This document shows, in pieces, positions 15,799-25,925 of a DNA stretch of 59,003 nucleotides. A model generated the notes under the pieces. The model was given only the letters and a program-made list of their open reading frames with translations. It did not search any database and was not told the origin of the DNA. Positions within the stretch are counted from its first letter, which is position 1. Every line of letters starts with the position of its first letter. The DNA is from Propionibacteriaceae bacterium (GTDB taxonomy: Bacteria; Actinomycetota; Actinomycetes; Propionibacteriales; Propionibacteriaceae), in contig JAPUEL010000055.1 of the NCBI GenBank assembly GCA_027492545.1, positions 1-59,003 of the forward strand, written 5' to 3'. The translations under genes were made by a program, and so were the position numbers.

Positions 15799-17743
15799 GT
15801 CCCACACCGTGCGGCAGTTGTACCGACACCCGGTGGGCCGCGACATCATCGACAAGCTCCTGCTCCAGACCGGCCTGCCCAGGCGCCTCGTCCACACCGT
15901 CGCGTGGATGAGGCTGGCGTGGCTCGAGAGCCTCGTGCAGCCGATCACCGGGCCCGGCATGGTCGACGTCATCCTCGACCTCGTCAACTCCGAGCACGAC
16001 CGCCCGCTCAACGGCCGCGCTCCGCACCCAACCCCCTGGTGGCGCGAGGCGGTGTTCTACCAGGTCTACCCCCGCTCGTTCGCGGACTCCTCCGGCAGCG
16101 GCGTGGGCGACATCCGGGGGATCATCGGGAAGCTCGACTACCTCAAGGACCTCGGGGTGGACTGCGTGTGGCTCTCCCCCATCTTCAAGTCGCCCAACGA
16201 GGACATGGGCTACGACGTCAGCGACTACCGCGACATCAACGAGGAGATGGGCACCCTCGACGACGTGGATGAGTTGATCGCGGCCTGTCACGACCGGGGC
16301 ATGCGGCTGATCCTCGACCTCGTGGTCAACCACACCTCGGCGGAGCACGCATGGTTCCAGAAGGCGGTGGCGGATCCGACCGGCCGGTACGGCGGCTACT
16401 ACTTCATGGTGGAGGGTGACCCGGACACCCCACCAAACAACTGGACCTCCTTCTTCTCGGGCTCAGCCTGGTCGTGGGTGCCGGAGGCCGAGCGGTGGGT
16501 GCTGCACCTCTTCGCCGACGGGCAGGTGGACCTCAACTGGGACAACCAGGACGTGCGCGACGAGGTGGCCGACATCGTGCGGTACTGGATGCAGCGCGGC
16601 GTCGACGGCTTCCGACTGGACGTGATCAACTACATCTCCAAGGAGCCGGGCCTCCCCGACGGTCACCCGTTCATCGGAAAGCTGTTGGAGTTCGTCGGCG
16701 TGGAGCACTACTTCTACGGCCCACGGCTGCACGAGTTCCTGCGGGGCCTCCGGCGCGACGGGTTCACCAGGCGCGAGCAGCCGGTCTCGACCCCTCGCCG
16801 CCGGCGGGCCGACGGCACCCTCGACGAGCCCCTGCCCCCCGACATGATCGGGGTGATGGTGGGCGAGACCCCCGGCATCGGCATGGAGCTGGGCCGGCTG
16901 CTGAGCGGCTACGGCCGCGGCGAGCTGGACCTGATCTTCAACTTCGACGTGCTCGACAACCCGGGCCACGTCCGGTGGGACACCTACCGCTACCACCTCT
17001 ACTACCTTAAGCGGTTCTACCGGGCCTACCACTCCCACCTGTCGCCCAACGACTGGATCGCGGTGTTCCTGGACAACCACGACAACCCACGCATGCTCAG
17101 CAAGTTCGGGATGGGCCTCGAGAAGGACCCGGCGGTGCGCACCGCGATCGGGAAGATGCTGGCCACCATCCAGCTCACGATGCGAGGCACGCCGTTCCTG
17201 TTCCAGGGCCAGGAGTTGGCCGCGATCAACCAGTCGTTCACCGGCGTCGACCAACTGCGCGACGTCGAGTCGATCAACCGGCACGACGCCCTCCTCGGGC
17301 GTGGCATGACGCCTGAGGCATCCTGGGGGCAGATCCTTGCCGGCTCCCGGGACCACTCCCGGGTACCGATGCGCTGGACGCCACAGGGCGGCTTCACCGA
17401 GGGCACGGCCTGGCTGGTGGGCACCGATCGCGAGCCGGGCTTCTCCGCCGAGGAGCAGGTGGCCGACCCGGACTCCGTCTATGCCTGGCACAAGGAGCTG
17501 ATCCGCCTCAGGCGCGCGCACCGGGCGCTGACCATCGGCTCGCTCACATGGGTGCACCCGCACCACAAGTTCTACTTCGCCTTCTACCGCAAGCTGGCGG
17601 GCGAGATGTTCCTGATCGAGTGCAACACATCCTCGAAACAGCGCAAGCGGCCGCACGTCGGGGGCCGCATCGTGCCGGTCATGGGCGGCCCACGGGGCCC
17701 GGTCATGGAGCCTTGGGAGGCGACGGTCAGCCGCGTCCACTGA
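15776..17743 (+). CDS. GH13 alpha-glucosidase with N-terminal helical extension
   Basis: Retaining glycoside hydrolase of family 13, probably an oligo-1,6-glucosidase or alpha-glucosidase. The (beta/alpha)8 catalytic domain begins around residue 75 (WWREAVFYQVYPRSF). It carries DLVVNHTS, the nucleophile D282 in GFRLDVI, the acid/base E364 in VGETPG and D436 in FLDNHDNPR. YGPRLHEFLRGL is typical of the GH13_31-like group. A stretch of about 70 residues before the barrel (from KSHTVRQLYRHPVGRDIIDK) is an additional helical module not needed for catalysis. No signal peptide, so hydrolysis is cytoplasmic. GTG 15776 has GGAGAGGA at a 6-nt spacing; an ATG at 15770 is also possible. Overlaps the symporter. 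Confidence 0.88.
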   Translation: MSTKHITKSHTVRQLYRHPVGRDIIDKLLLQTGLPRRLVHTVAWMRLAWLESLVQPITGPGMVDVILDLVNSEHDRPLNGRAPHPTPWWREAVFYQVYPRSFADSSGSGVGDIRGIIGKLDYLKDLGVDCVWLSPIFKSPNEDMGYDVSDYRDINEEMGTLDDVDELIAACHDRGMRLILDLVVNHTSAEHAWFQKAVADPTGRYGGYYFMVEGDPDTPPNNWTSFFSGSAWSWVPEAERWVLHLFADGQVDLNWDNQDVRDEVADIVRYWMQRGVDGFRLDVINYISKEPGLPDGHPFIGKLLEFVGVEHYFYGPRLHEFLRGLRRDGFTRREQPVSTPRRRRADGTLDEPLPPDMIGVMVGETPGIGMELGRLLSGYGRGELDLIFNFDVLDNPGHVRWDTYRYHLYYLKRFYRAYHSHLSPNDWIAVFLDNHDNPRMLSKFGMGLEKDPAVRTAIGKMLATIQLTMRGTPFLFQGQELAAINQSFTGVDQLRDVESINRHDALLGRGMTPEASWGQILAGSRDHSRVPMRWTPQGGFTEGTAWLVGTDREPGFSAEEQVADPDSVYAWHKELIRLRRAHRALTIGSLTWVHPHHKFYFAFYRKLAGEMFLIECNTSSKQRKRPHVGGRIVPVMGGPRGPVMEPWEATVSRVH

Positions 17744-17771
17744 ACCGGCCCGCGACCCGGGGCCGTTCTGG

Positions 17772-19199
17772 TCACAGGCGCAGGAAGGCTCTGAACTCCT
17801 CGCACGCCCGCTCGGCCCGCTCCTGATCGGGCAGCTCGCAGAAGATGCGCAGCAACGGCTCGGTGCCGGAGAACCGCGCGATGATCCAGCCGTCCTCGAA
17901 CAGGACCTTGCAGCCGTCGAGGTAGGACGTGCCGGTGACGCGCTCGGTGAACGTGGGGAGCTCACGGTCCACCATCAGGGCGCGCAGGATCTCCGGCTTG
18001 CGGTCGGAGTCGAACGTGAAGTCCATCTCGGCCATGTGGTGCGGCGGGAACTGGCCGGTGATCTCGGCGTAGATCTCGCTCATCGGCTTGCCCACCACGG
18101 CCATCATCTCGACCAGCAGCGCGGCGGCGTAGATGCCGTCCTTGCCAGCGATGTGCCCCCGTACCGTTAGGCCCCCGGAGGACTCCCCGCCGATGATGGC
18201 GTCCGTCTCCAGCATCGTGCCCGACACCCACTTGAACCCGACTGGCACCTCGTAGCAGGTCTCACCGAAGCGCGCGGCCACGTCGTCGAGCAGCGACGTG
18301 GTGGCCACGTTGCGCACCACCGGACCCCTCCAGCCCTTGTACCTGAGGAGGTAGTAGTAGAGGATCACGAGCAGCTGGTTCGGGTGCAGGAAGGCCCCCG
18401 TGTCGTCGATGATGCCGATCCGGTCGGCGTCGCCGTCGGTGGCGATCCCCAGGTCGCAGTGGTGGTCCACCACGTAGCGCGCCAGCGCCTGGAGCGTGTG
18501 CGAGGTGGGCGACGGCAGCCGGCCGCCGAACAGCGTGTCGTGGCGGTCGTTGATCACCTCGACGTCGACGCGGGCGGTCATCAGGATGGTCTGCAGCGAC
18601 GTCTTGGACACCCCGAACATCGGGTCCAGGGCGATCTTGAGCCGCGCCTCCCTGATGGCGTCCATGTCGACCTGGGCGATGATCGAGTCGATGTAGCCGT
18701 TGAAGGTGTTGATCTCCTCGACGGCTCCGCTGCGCACGGCCTTGGCGTAGGCGATCGACGGGATGCCCGCCTCCGACTCCCCCTCCAGCGCCTCCATGCG
18801 GGACTCCAGGTCGTCGGTCACGGCCTCGTCCGCGTCCTTGCCGCCGCGGGTGAACACCTTCGCGCCGTTGTAGAGCGCGGGGTTGTGGGAGGCGGTGATG
18901 GCCATGCCGTACGGGCGGTTCTGGTCCTTGACCGTCCACATGATCATCGGGGTGGGCGCCTGGGCCACCTTGATCACGGCGGTGGCGATGCCGTAGCCGG
19001 CGAACACCTCGGCCGCCCACTCCGCCGCGACATCCGACAGGAAGCGGCGGTCGTGGCCGATCACGATCCCCTCGCCCTCCACGCCCTCGTCGATCATCCG
19101 CCCGGCCAGGGCCGCGGAGAGCAACCTCACGTTGGTGCGGATGAACTCGTCGCCGATGATCGCCCGCCATCCGCCGGTGCCAAACCTGATCCTCGCCAC
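17772..19199 (-). CDS. Phosphoglucomutase/phosphomannomutase family protein
   Basis: Alpha-D-phosphohexomutase interconverting hexose 1- and 6-phosphates. The 475-residue enzyme has the four expected features. These are the phosphoserine loop TASHNP (about 100), the metal loop DGDADR (about 240-245), the sugar loop GGESSGG and the C-terminal phosphate loop FSGTEP. The sugar loop GESSGG fits either glucose or mannose, so substrate preference is unresolved. It is convergent with the GH13 gene (28-nt gap). The GTG start has TACGGT 6 nt upstream, another leaderless promoter. Confidence 0.92.
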   Translation of the reverse strand: MARIRFGTGGWRAIIGDEFIRTNVRLLSAALAGRMIDEGVEGEGIVIGHDRRFLSDVAAEWAAEVFAGYGIATAVIKVAQAPTPMIMWTVKDQNRPYGMAITASHNPALYNGAKVFTRGGKDADEAVTDDLESRMEALEGESEAGIPSIAYAKAVRSGAVEEINTFNGYIDSIIAQVDMDAIREARLKIALDPMFGVSKTSLQTILMTARVDVEVINDRHDTLFGGRLPSPTSHTLQALARYVVDHHCDLGIATDGDADRIGIIDDTGAFLHPNQLLVILYYYLLRYKGWRGPVVRNVATTSLLDDVAARFGETCYEVPVGFKWVSGTMLETDAIIGGESSGGLTVRGHIAGKDGIYAAALLVEMMAVVGKPMSEIYAEITGQFPPHHMAEMDFTFDSDRKPEILRALMVDRELPTFTERVTGTSYLDGCKVLFEDGWIIARFSGTEPLLRIFCELPDQERAERACEEFRAFLRL

Positions 19200-19205
19200 G
19201 CCTCA

Positions 19206-19211
19206 ACCGTA
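19206..19211 (-). promoter_or_regulatory. Leaderless -10 box for phosphohexomutase
   Basis: TACGGT on the minus strand, 6 nt before the GTG at 19199. Confidence 0.55.
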
Positions 19212-19300
19212 GCCACGTGGCGCGCGTATGGACTCAACCCGCGCAATCCCCTGCGCGATCGCTCACGCGGGATGAGTGGCGCGGTCCATCCCCGCCCCAC

Positions 19301-20899
<1,599 letters not shown>

Positions 20900-20944
20900 C
20901 CGGCTAGTCTCGCCTCCGCACGCGCCGAGGGCAAACCGCTCCGC

Positions 20945-21826
20945 TCAGCGGCGCCTGCGGGTGGTCAGGAGCCCGTCGGTCACGAACAGGGCGACGGCGG
21001 CCCACACGAGCGCGAATCCGGCCCATCGCGCGGGCGGCATGGGCTCGTGGAACACGAGCCATCCCACCAGGAACTGCCCGATGGGCGCCAGGTACTGGAG
21101 GATCGCGATGGTCACCATAGACACCCGGCGGGCGGCGGCCGCGAACAGCAGGAGCGGCACCGCGGTGACGATGCCGGTGGTGGCCAGCAGGAGTCCGTAG
21201 CCCCCCGTGGCCGTCGACTGGCCGAGCACCGCGAGGTAGGCCAGGTAGCCCGCCGCCAGGGGCGCAACGGCGGCCGTCTCGATGGCCAGGCCGGGCAGCG
21301 CCCCGACGGAGCGGCCGGCGAGCTTCTTGACCAGCGAGTAGAGCCCGAAGGAGGCGGCCAGCGTCAGCGCGATCCAGGGCGCCTGCCCGTAGCCCACGAC
21401 CATGACGACGACGGAGGCGGCCCCGAAGGCCATGGCGGCCCACTGCAGCGGCCGGAGCCGTTCGCCCAGGACGACGATGCCGAGCGCCGCCACGGCCAGC
21501 GGATTGATGAAGTAGCCCAGCGCGGTCTCCAGCGTCCGCTCGGTCATCACGGCGAAGACGTAGGTGGACCAGTTCACCACGATGAGGACGCCGGCCAGCG
21601 CCAGCCCTGCCACCGCCCGGCGATCGGCCAAGGCAGCGCGCAGGGGTCCCCACTGCCGCAGTGCCGTGATCAGGAGCAGGCAGAACGCCAGCGACCAGAG
21701 CGCGCGATGCGCCACCACCTCGAGCGCGCCGGAGCGGTCGAAGAACTGGAAGTACAGCGGGAACAGCCCCCACAGCCCGTAGGCGGCCAACCCGTAGCCG
21801 AGGCCCGCCCTCGCATCACTCTTCAT
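20945..21826 (-). CDS. rarD: EamA-family transporter RarD
   Basis: Drug/metabolite-superfamily permease with ten predicted helices in 293 residues. It opens with GLGYGLAAYGLWGLFPLYFQ and contains EVVAHRALWS, VNWSTYVFAV, LGYFINPL and LQYLAPIGQFLVGW, all diagnostic of RarD. The substrate is unproven; the original association with chloramphenicol sensitivity is not evidence of resistance here. The ATG has TAGGCT 9 nt upstream on the same strand, a slightly longer leader than the other leaderless candidates. Confidence 0.9.
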   Translation of the reverse strand: MKSDARAGLGYGLAAYGLWGLFPLYFQFFDRSGALEVVAHRALWSLAFCLLLITALRQWGPLRAALADRRAVAGLALAGVLIVVNWSTYVFAVMTERTLETALGYFINPLAVAALGIVVLGERLRPLQWAAMAFGAASVVVMVVGYGQAPWIALTLAASFGLYSLVKKLAGRSVGALPGLAIETAAVAPLAAGYLAYLAVLGQSTATGGYGLLLATTGIVTAVPLLLFAAAARRVSMVTIAILQYLAPIGQFLVGWLVFHEPMPPARWAGFALVWAAVALFVTDGLLTTRRRR

Positions 21827-21870
21827 CGCCCGCCGAGCCTACCGCGCCCGAGCCGGCCGGCCGACGCCCC

Positions 21871-22698
21871 CTAAAGCAGGCCGAGGAACCCGATGATCTC
21901 CCGCTCCCAGTGCTCGGCGTGCGAGTCGTTGACGCCGTGCGGGCCGCCGTGGATCACGACGAGCTCGGAGTCCGGCACGAACTCGGCCATCCGGCGGCTC
22001 GACTTGTCGATGGGCACGTTGATGTCGCCGTCGCCGTGGATGACCAGGGTGGGCACGTCGATGGCGCGGCAGTCGTCGCGCAGATCCGTGGCCCACAGGA
22101 GGATGGCCTGGGCGGCCGCGTGCGGGTCCGACTGGTGGGCGATCGCCAGCGCCGCCTGCCGGGTGTCCTCGTCCACCTGCAGTCCGCCGTCGGCCGTGCT
22201 GTAGAACCAGGTGATGAACTGATCGAGGAAACCGTCGCGGTCCGCGGCGCACTGGTCCGCCATGCCCTGGAAGCCGTCGAGGGGCATCGCGCCGTCGGGG
22301 TTGTCGTCTGTGATGCACAGGGCGGGGGTGATGGAGCCGGAGAAGATCGCGCCGGCGATGCACTCGGAGCCGTGGCGGGTGAAGTAGCGGGCCACCTCGC
22401 CCCCGCCCATCGAGAACCCGAGCAGGACGGCACCGCTCAGGTCGAGATACTCGACGAGGGCCTCGAGGTCGTCGGCGAGGACGTCGTAATCCACATGGCC
22501 CACGGGCTTGTCCGACCGCCCGAATCCCCGCCGGTCGTAGGTGATCACGCGGTAGCCCGCCACGACCAGGGCAGGGACGTTCCGGGCGAACGCCTCGCCG
22601 GACAGGGGCCACCCGTGGACCAGGACGACCGGCCGGCCCTGGCCACCGGTGTCGGTGTAGTGGAGCGTGACGTCATCTGCGGTCGTGAACGTGGGCAT
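21871..22698 (-). CDS. Alpha/beta hydrolase (non-haem chloroperoxidase-like)
   Basis: Cytoplasmic alpha/beta-fold hydrolase, 275 residues. The oxyanion HGW (about 28-30), nucleophile GFSMGGGE, acid in HGDGDINVP and catalytic histidine in HGGPHGVN form a complete Ser-Asp-His triad. The pattern DRRGFGRSDKP plus GFSMGGGEVARYF is typical of the cofactor-free haloperoxidase/esterase group. The natural substrate is unknown, and esterase or lactonase activity is equally likely. ATG 22698 has GGGAGG about 6 nt upstream. It marks the last normal-GC gene before the low-GC insert. Confidence 0.88.
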   Translation of the reverse strand: MPTFTTADDVTLHYTDTGGQGRPVVLVHGWPLSGEAFARNVPALVVAGYRVITYDRRGFGRSDKPVGHVDYDVLADDLEALVEYLDLSGAVLLGFSMGGGEVARYFTRHGSECIAGAIFSGSITPALCITDDNPDGAMPLDGFQGMADQCAADRDGFLDQFITWFYSTADGGLQVDEDTRQAALAIAHQSDPHAAAQAILLWATDLRDDCRAIDVPTLVIHGDGDINVPIDKSSRRMAEFVPDSELVVIHGGPHGVNDSHAEHWEREIIGFLGLL

Positions 22699-22789
22699 CG
22701 TCGCCTCCCGAGTCGTGAACCTGTCCGTGAGCAGAAGGCTAACGCTTGACGCGGGTCCTAGGCTACGGGTTGACCCTTCAACAGATACG

Positions 22790-24016
22790 TCAGCCGCAAC
22801 GAGCGGACTCGAACGCAGAGACCGGAATGTCGACGCTGCCTGTAGCCAGGGTCTCCCGGTCCAGCAGACGCATCAAGCGCAGCGAACCATCGACGAACCG
22901 TGGCACGGCCCAATCCCGGTACACCTCGTGAATCACGCCGGTACTCGTGTTGATGACCCGCACCGTGTAATTGTCACCATTCCAGACCAGGTACGTGAAC
23001 TGATCACCATGGACGAGCGTCGCCGCGTCACTGAGAAACGCGCTCTGCTCGGTGGTCTCGATCTCGATCGCAGTCGACCATCCTGGGCGCCAGATCACGA
23101 GACCATATGTCCCAGATACTCCCCCGTCACCCGGATCACGAGTCAACGCGTAGAGTCCACTGGTCGCGACATACCCCGAATATCCCATGTCGATGTCGGC
23201 CAATTCATCGGGAATAGACCAGGTCTCTCCCGTGGAGAGATCAACACCCGTGAGCGTGGTGAAATATCTGCGTGCGGGGTGAAGCGTCTGCCACACGACG
23301 GTGTGCTCGTCCAGGAGTTGGGGCGCATACACCACGCCCGCCGCCAGAACTCGACCGAGTCGCGCTTCAAGGTCATACAGCACGATCTCGCCTGTGTGAT
23401 CCGTCGAAGGCTGGCTCCAGACGACCTGTGAGCCCCGGAGTTGCGGGGAGACGAATCCACTCATTTCCGTGCCATCCGGTGACGCGCCGATCTCCCAGGG
23501 TGGCTCGTGCGGGTTAATCCTGTCCCAAGCCCAAATCTGCCACCTTGAGGCAACCTCGGGCGTGTCATTTGTGTAAAAGACAACGTAGCGGTCGCTCACC
23601 TGTGGCGGCCCGTTCACCCGATCACCATTCCAGCCGTCCGGGTCTGGCATGGGCAGCGGTTCACTCTCGTACAGAACCCCCGACTCGTCATCCATCTCCC
23701 AGAGGAGTCTCATAGCCGGGTGCCGCAACACTAGTGCTCCGTCCCGATGAACGACGTCCGAGTCACGCCGGAAGTCATCAGGCTTCACCAGCGCGTCGAC
23801 CATGCACGTTGCAAGCACCGACTGCTCGGCATCAGAAACGGAATCTAGCGGAGGGCCCGATGGCGTAGCCGAATTCGTGGGCGAACCCGTCGGCGGTTCC
23901 GACGAAGAGGTGCCTGGCGGAATACCGGCACAACTGGTCGACAGAATGCTAACCATTGCCAGCCACGCCCCGAACCGGAGCGCTCTCTTCAGGGCGCATT
24001 CAATAGAGGTAGCCAC
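22790..24016 (-). CDS. Hypothetical secreted or lipoprotein, beta-propeller-like
   Basis: Unrecognised 408-residue exported protein. The N-terminus has basic residues, a hydrophobic stretch (about 15-25) and Cys29 in ILSTSC. This is an imperfect lipobox (Ser, not Leu, at -3), so lipid attachment is likely but not certain. A Ser/Thr/Pro-rich linker follows (about 32-62). The rest has repeated blade-like patterns (SDRYVVFYT, GSQVVWSQP, DEHTVVWQT, GDQFTYLVWNG) suggesting a TolB-like beta-propeller. Start is GTG 24016 or TTG 24025; both overlap the end of the C39-like gene, so the two are coupled. GC content is clearly lower than in neighbours (about 50-60% by eye against about 70%), a sign of transfer. 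No function can be assigned. Confidence 0.7.
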   Translation of the reverse strand: MATSIECALKRALRFGAWLAMVSILSTSCAGIPPGTSSSEPPTGSPTNSATPSGPPLDSVSDAEQSVLATCMVDALVKPDDFRRDSDVVHRDGALVLRHPAMRLLWEMDDESGVLYESEPLPMPDPDGWNGDRVNGPPQVSDRYVVFYTNDTPEVASRWQIWAWDRINPHEPPWEIGASPDGTEMSGFVSPQLRGSQVVWSQPSTDHTGEIVLYDLEARLGRVLAAGVVYAPQLLDEHTVVWQTLHPARRYFTTLTGVDLSTGETWSIPDELADIDMGYSGYVATSGLYALTRDPGDGGVSGTYGLVIWRPGWSTAIEIETTEQSAFLSDAATLVHGDQFTYLVWNGDNYTVRVINTSTGVIHEVYRDWAVPRFVDGSLRLMRLLDRETLATGSVDIPVSAFESARCG

Positions 24017-24852
24017 GAGCGCCAAGGATCGTCACGAGTTTGTCGGACTCGATGTGGTATGTCGATGGCACGGCCTCGAATCCCGACATTCCGCTCGCCG
24101 GATCCTGCACTTGGGACGTGCCGCCGTAGTCCTTGAAGCCGTTAATCTCCACATGGTGTTTGTACGTTTTCGTTCCGCTATAACCGGGAGCATGGGGCCC
24201 CCCCCGAAACCATGTACATGTTGCCAATCAGAGGATAGCGCCGCCCCGACCCCGTCAATCCGAGGATACTCACGTAGAGTCGCCCCGAGTAGGCAGACTT
24301 GTCAGCGGATGTTGGGGTGTAGGGGAGCCACTGGATGTCCCAAGCGAAGCCACGTCCAGACCCGATTCCATTAAGGACCGAATGCATGGTTCCGAGATAG
24401 GTTCCGGTTCCGCCGCATGTGGTTCCCACCGACGCAGCGAGTTCCGACTGTGTCTTCACGACGCTCATGTGGCTCAGCGCCATGCGCATCGACGCAGGCC
24501 CGCACCAGTTTGAGCACTGCTGACGCTGCCAGTTGGTGACCATGTAGGAACTGAAGGTTGGGACGTCCCCGCTCAGGGGTGTCACGGCCGATGCACTGCT
24601 CAACTCGCTCTTGGCCACCACTCCCTGTGGAGTGACGGAGAAGCTTCGAAGCGCCTCGAGCCGCGCGACGCGACGGGAGGCCAAGATCCGTTCGACCTCG
24701 GGTGGCGGTGCCGGATCATCCGCCCGACGCCGACCCCCGTCACCATCCAATCCTATTGTCGAAGTGTCTTCTGGGGGCGGCGACGCCCACCCCTGCTGTG
24801 CCCCAGCCAGAATGATGGCACAGCCGATCAGTGCAGCGAACCACTTTTTCAT
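24000..24852 (-). pseudogene. Secreted C39-like cysteine peptidase, frameshifted
   Basis: The ATG at 24852 begins a signal peptide (MKKWFAALIG..., cleavage near WAS-PPP). A propeptide-like region follows, then a papain-like C39_2 domain with the nucleophile motif C117-GPASM. As written, the frame ends after 224 residues at 24178. The missing C-terminus is in the next frame (24000 to about 24205), containing KHHVEINGFKDYGG with the catalytic His, and ending GARGYLY. The shift lies in a run of 8 G (24198-24205 on the coding strand); removing one G gives a continuous 283-residue protein. It may be a sequencing error, a real mutation or a phase-variable tract. As written the catalytic His is lost. 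Low GC like its partner lipoprotein. Confidence 0.75.
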
Positions 24853-25013
24853 GTCCTGCTCCCCCTCCGAAGGCAGGCGGACGCCTCCGCCATCCTCGAC
24901 ACTACGCCGCGTAGTAGCTCGTCGGTGAGACCGTTCGGAGATGGAACGCTGCTTCCCGCGAAGTATGGCCGAGAGTGATGGGCCCGCACGGGCCGAAGTG
25001 GGCCCGTCGCAGC
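24853..25013. other. Intergenic region between the C39-like gene and the suf operon
   Basis: 161 nt without a gene. It holds the ribosome binding region of the C39-like gene (GGAGGGGGAGCAGGA just before its ATG) and, at 24989-25006, a perfect 6-bp hairpin CGGGCC-N6-GGCCCG shortly after the sufT stop. The hairpin is a candidate terminator of the suf operon, although no T tract follows. A promoter for the C39-like gene must also lie here but is not obvious. Confidence 0.45.
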
Positions 25014-25412
25014 TCAGAGGTTGTAGCCGATTGCCCGCAGCTGCTCGCGGCCGTCCTCGGTGATCGCCTCGAGGGACCACGGCGGAAGCCACACCCAGTT
25101 GATGGTGACCGAGTTCACCAGTCCGTCGAGGACGTACTTGGTGTCGTACTCGATCTTGTCGGTCAGCGGACACGTCGGCGAGGTCAGCGTCATGTCGATC
25201 GTGGCGTTGGCGTGCTCGTCGACCTGGACGCCGTAGACCAGGCCCAGGTCGACCACGTTGACCATGAGCTCGGGGTCGACGACGTCCTTCATCGCCTCGA
25301 GGACCTCGTCCTCGGTCGGCGCGGCGCTGACCGGCGTCGTGGGCTGGGTCAGCTCGACGTCCGGGAGCTGGTCCTTGACCAGGTCGCTCGGCCTCTGTTC
25401 GGGGGTGTACAT
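25014..25412 (-). CDS. sufT: MIP18/DUF59-family Fe-S assembly factor (SufT)
   Basis: Small cytosolic protein implicated in maturation of Fe-S proteins. The 132-residue product has the DUF59 core (EVLEAMKDVVDPELMVNVVDLGLVYGV) and the conserved cysteine in TSPTCPLTD. A proline/threonine-rich N-terminal extension of about 30 residues precedes it. It is the last gene of the suf operon, 45 nt after sufU, the usual actinobacterial position. The C-terminal SLEAITEDGREQLRAIGYN is also typical. Confidence 0.92.
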   Translation of the reverse strand: MYTPEQRPSDLVKDQLPDVELTQPTTPVSAAPTEDEVLEAMKDVVDPELMVNVVDLGLVYGVQVDEHANATIDMTLTSPTCPLTDKIEYDTKYVLDGLVNSVTINWVWLPPWSLEAITEDGREQLRAIGYNL

Positions 25413-25457
25413 GGTGCTCCTAGTTCGGTGACGGGGGTGTCGGCACGGATGCGCGGC

Positions 25458-25919
25458 TCAGCCGGCGGGCGTGGCTTCGGAGGGCTGGGCGGTGGCTTGG
25501 AGGGTGGCGTCGCGCAGCGCGGACCAGCCGAGCAACGCGCACTTGACGCGGGCGGGGAACTTGGAGACCCCCGCGAACGCGATGGCGTCCTCGAAGACCT
25601 CCTCGTCGGGCTCGATGCGGCCCTGGCTCTGCATCATCTCCAGGAACCTGTCGTGCAGGTCCAGCGCCCGGCTGGTCGGGCCACCGATCAGCAGATCGGT
25701 CATCACCGACGTCGACGCCTGCGAGATCGAACAGCCCTGCGCGTCGTAGGAGATGTCGCTGATCGTGGCGCCGTCGAGGTGGACGCGCAGGGTGAGCTCG
25801 TCCCCGCACGACGGGTTGACGTGATGGACCTCCACCTCGTAGGGCTCACGCAGCCCCGAGTGATGCTTCTCACGATAGTGATCCAGGATGATCGTCTGGT
25901 ACAGCTCGTCGATGTTCAC
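25458..25919 (-). CDS. sufU: Fe-S cluster assembly sulfurtransferase SufU
   Basis: Zinc-dependent sulfur acceptor that takes persulfide from SufS and passes it to SufBCD. The 153-residue IscU-like protein has the three conserved cysteines: C38 in NPSCGD, C63 in QGCSIS and C127 in VKCALLGW. It also has the insertion between the second and third that separates SufU from IscU. The ATG lies 6 nt downstream of the sufS stop, so it is cotranscribed with its cognate desulfurase. Confidence 0.95.
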   Translation of the reverse strand: MNIDELYQTIILDHYREKHHSGLREPYEVEVHHVNPSCGDELTLRVHLDGATISDISYDAQGCSISQASTSVMTDLLIGGPTSRALDLHDRFLEMMQSQGRIEPDEEVFEDAIAFAGVSKFPARVKCALLGWSALRDATLQATAQPSEATPAG

Positions 25920-25925
25920 GTCTGA

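Noticed and set aside
24000..24227. A separate 75-codon gene downstream of the truncated C39-like frame
   Set aside because: It has no ribosome binding site or natural start and carries the missing C-terminal His motif of the C39 domain, so it is the same gene in a shifted frame.
22740..25000. Insertion sequence or prophage remnants around the low-GC genes
   Set aside because: No transposase, integrase, tRNA gene or terminal inverted repeats could be found.
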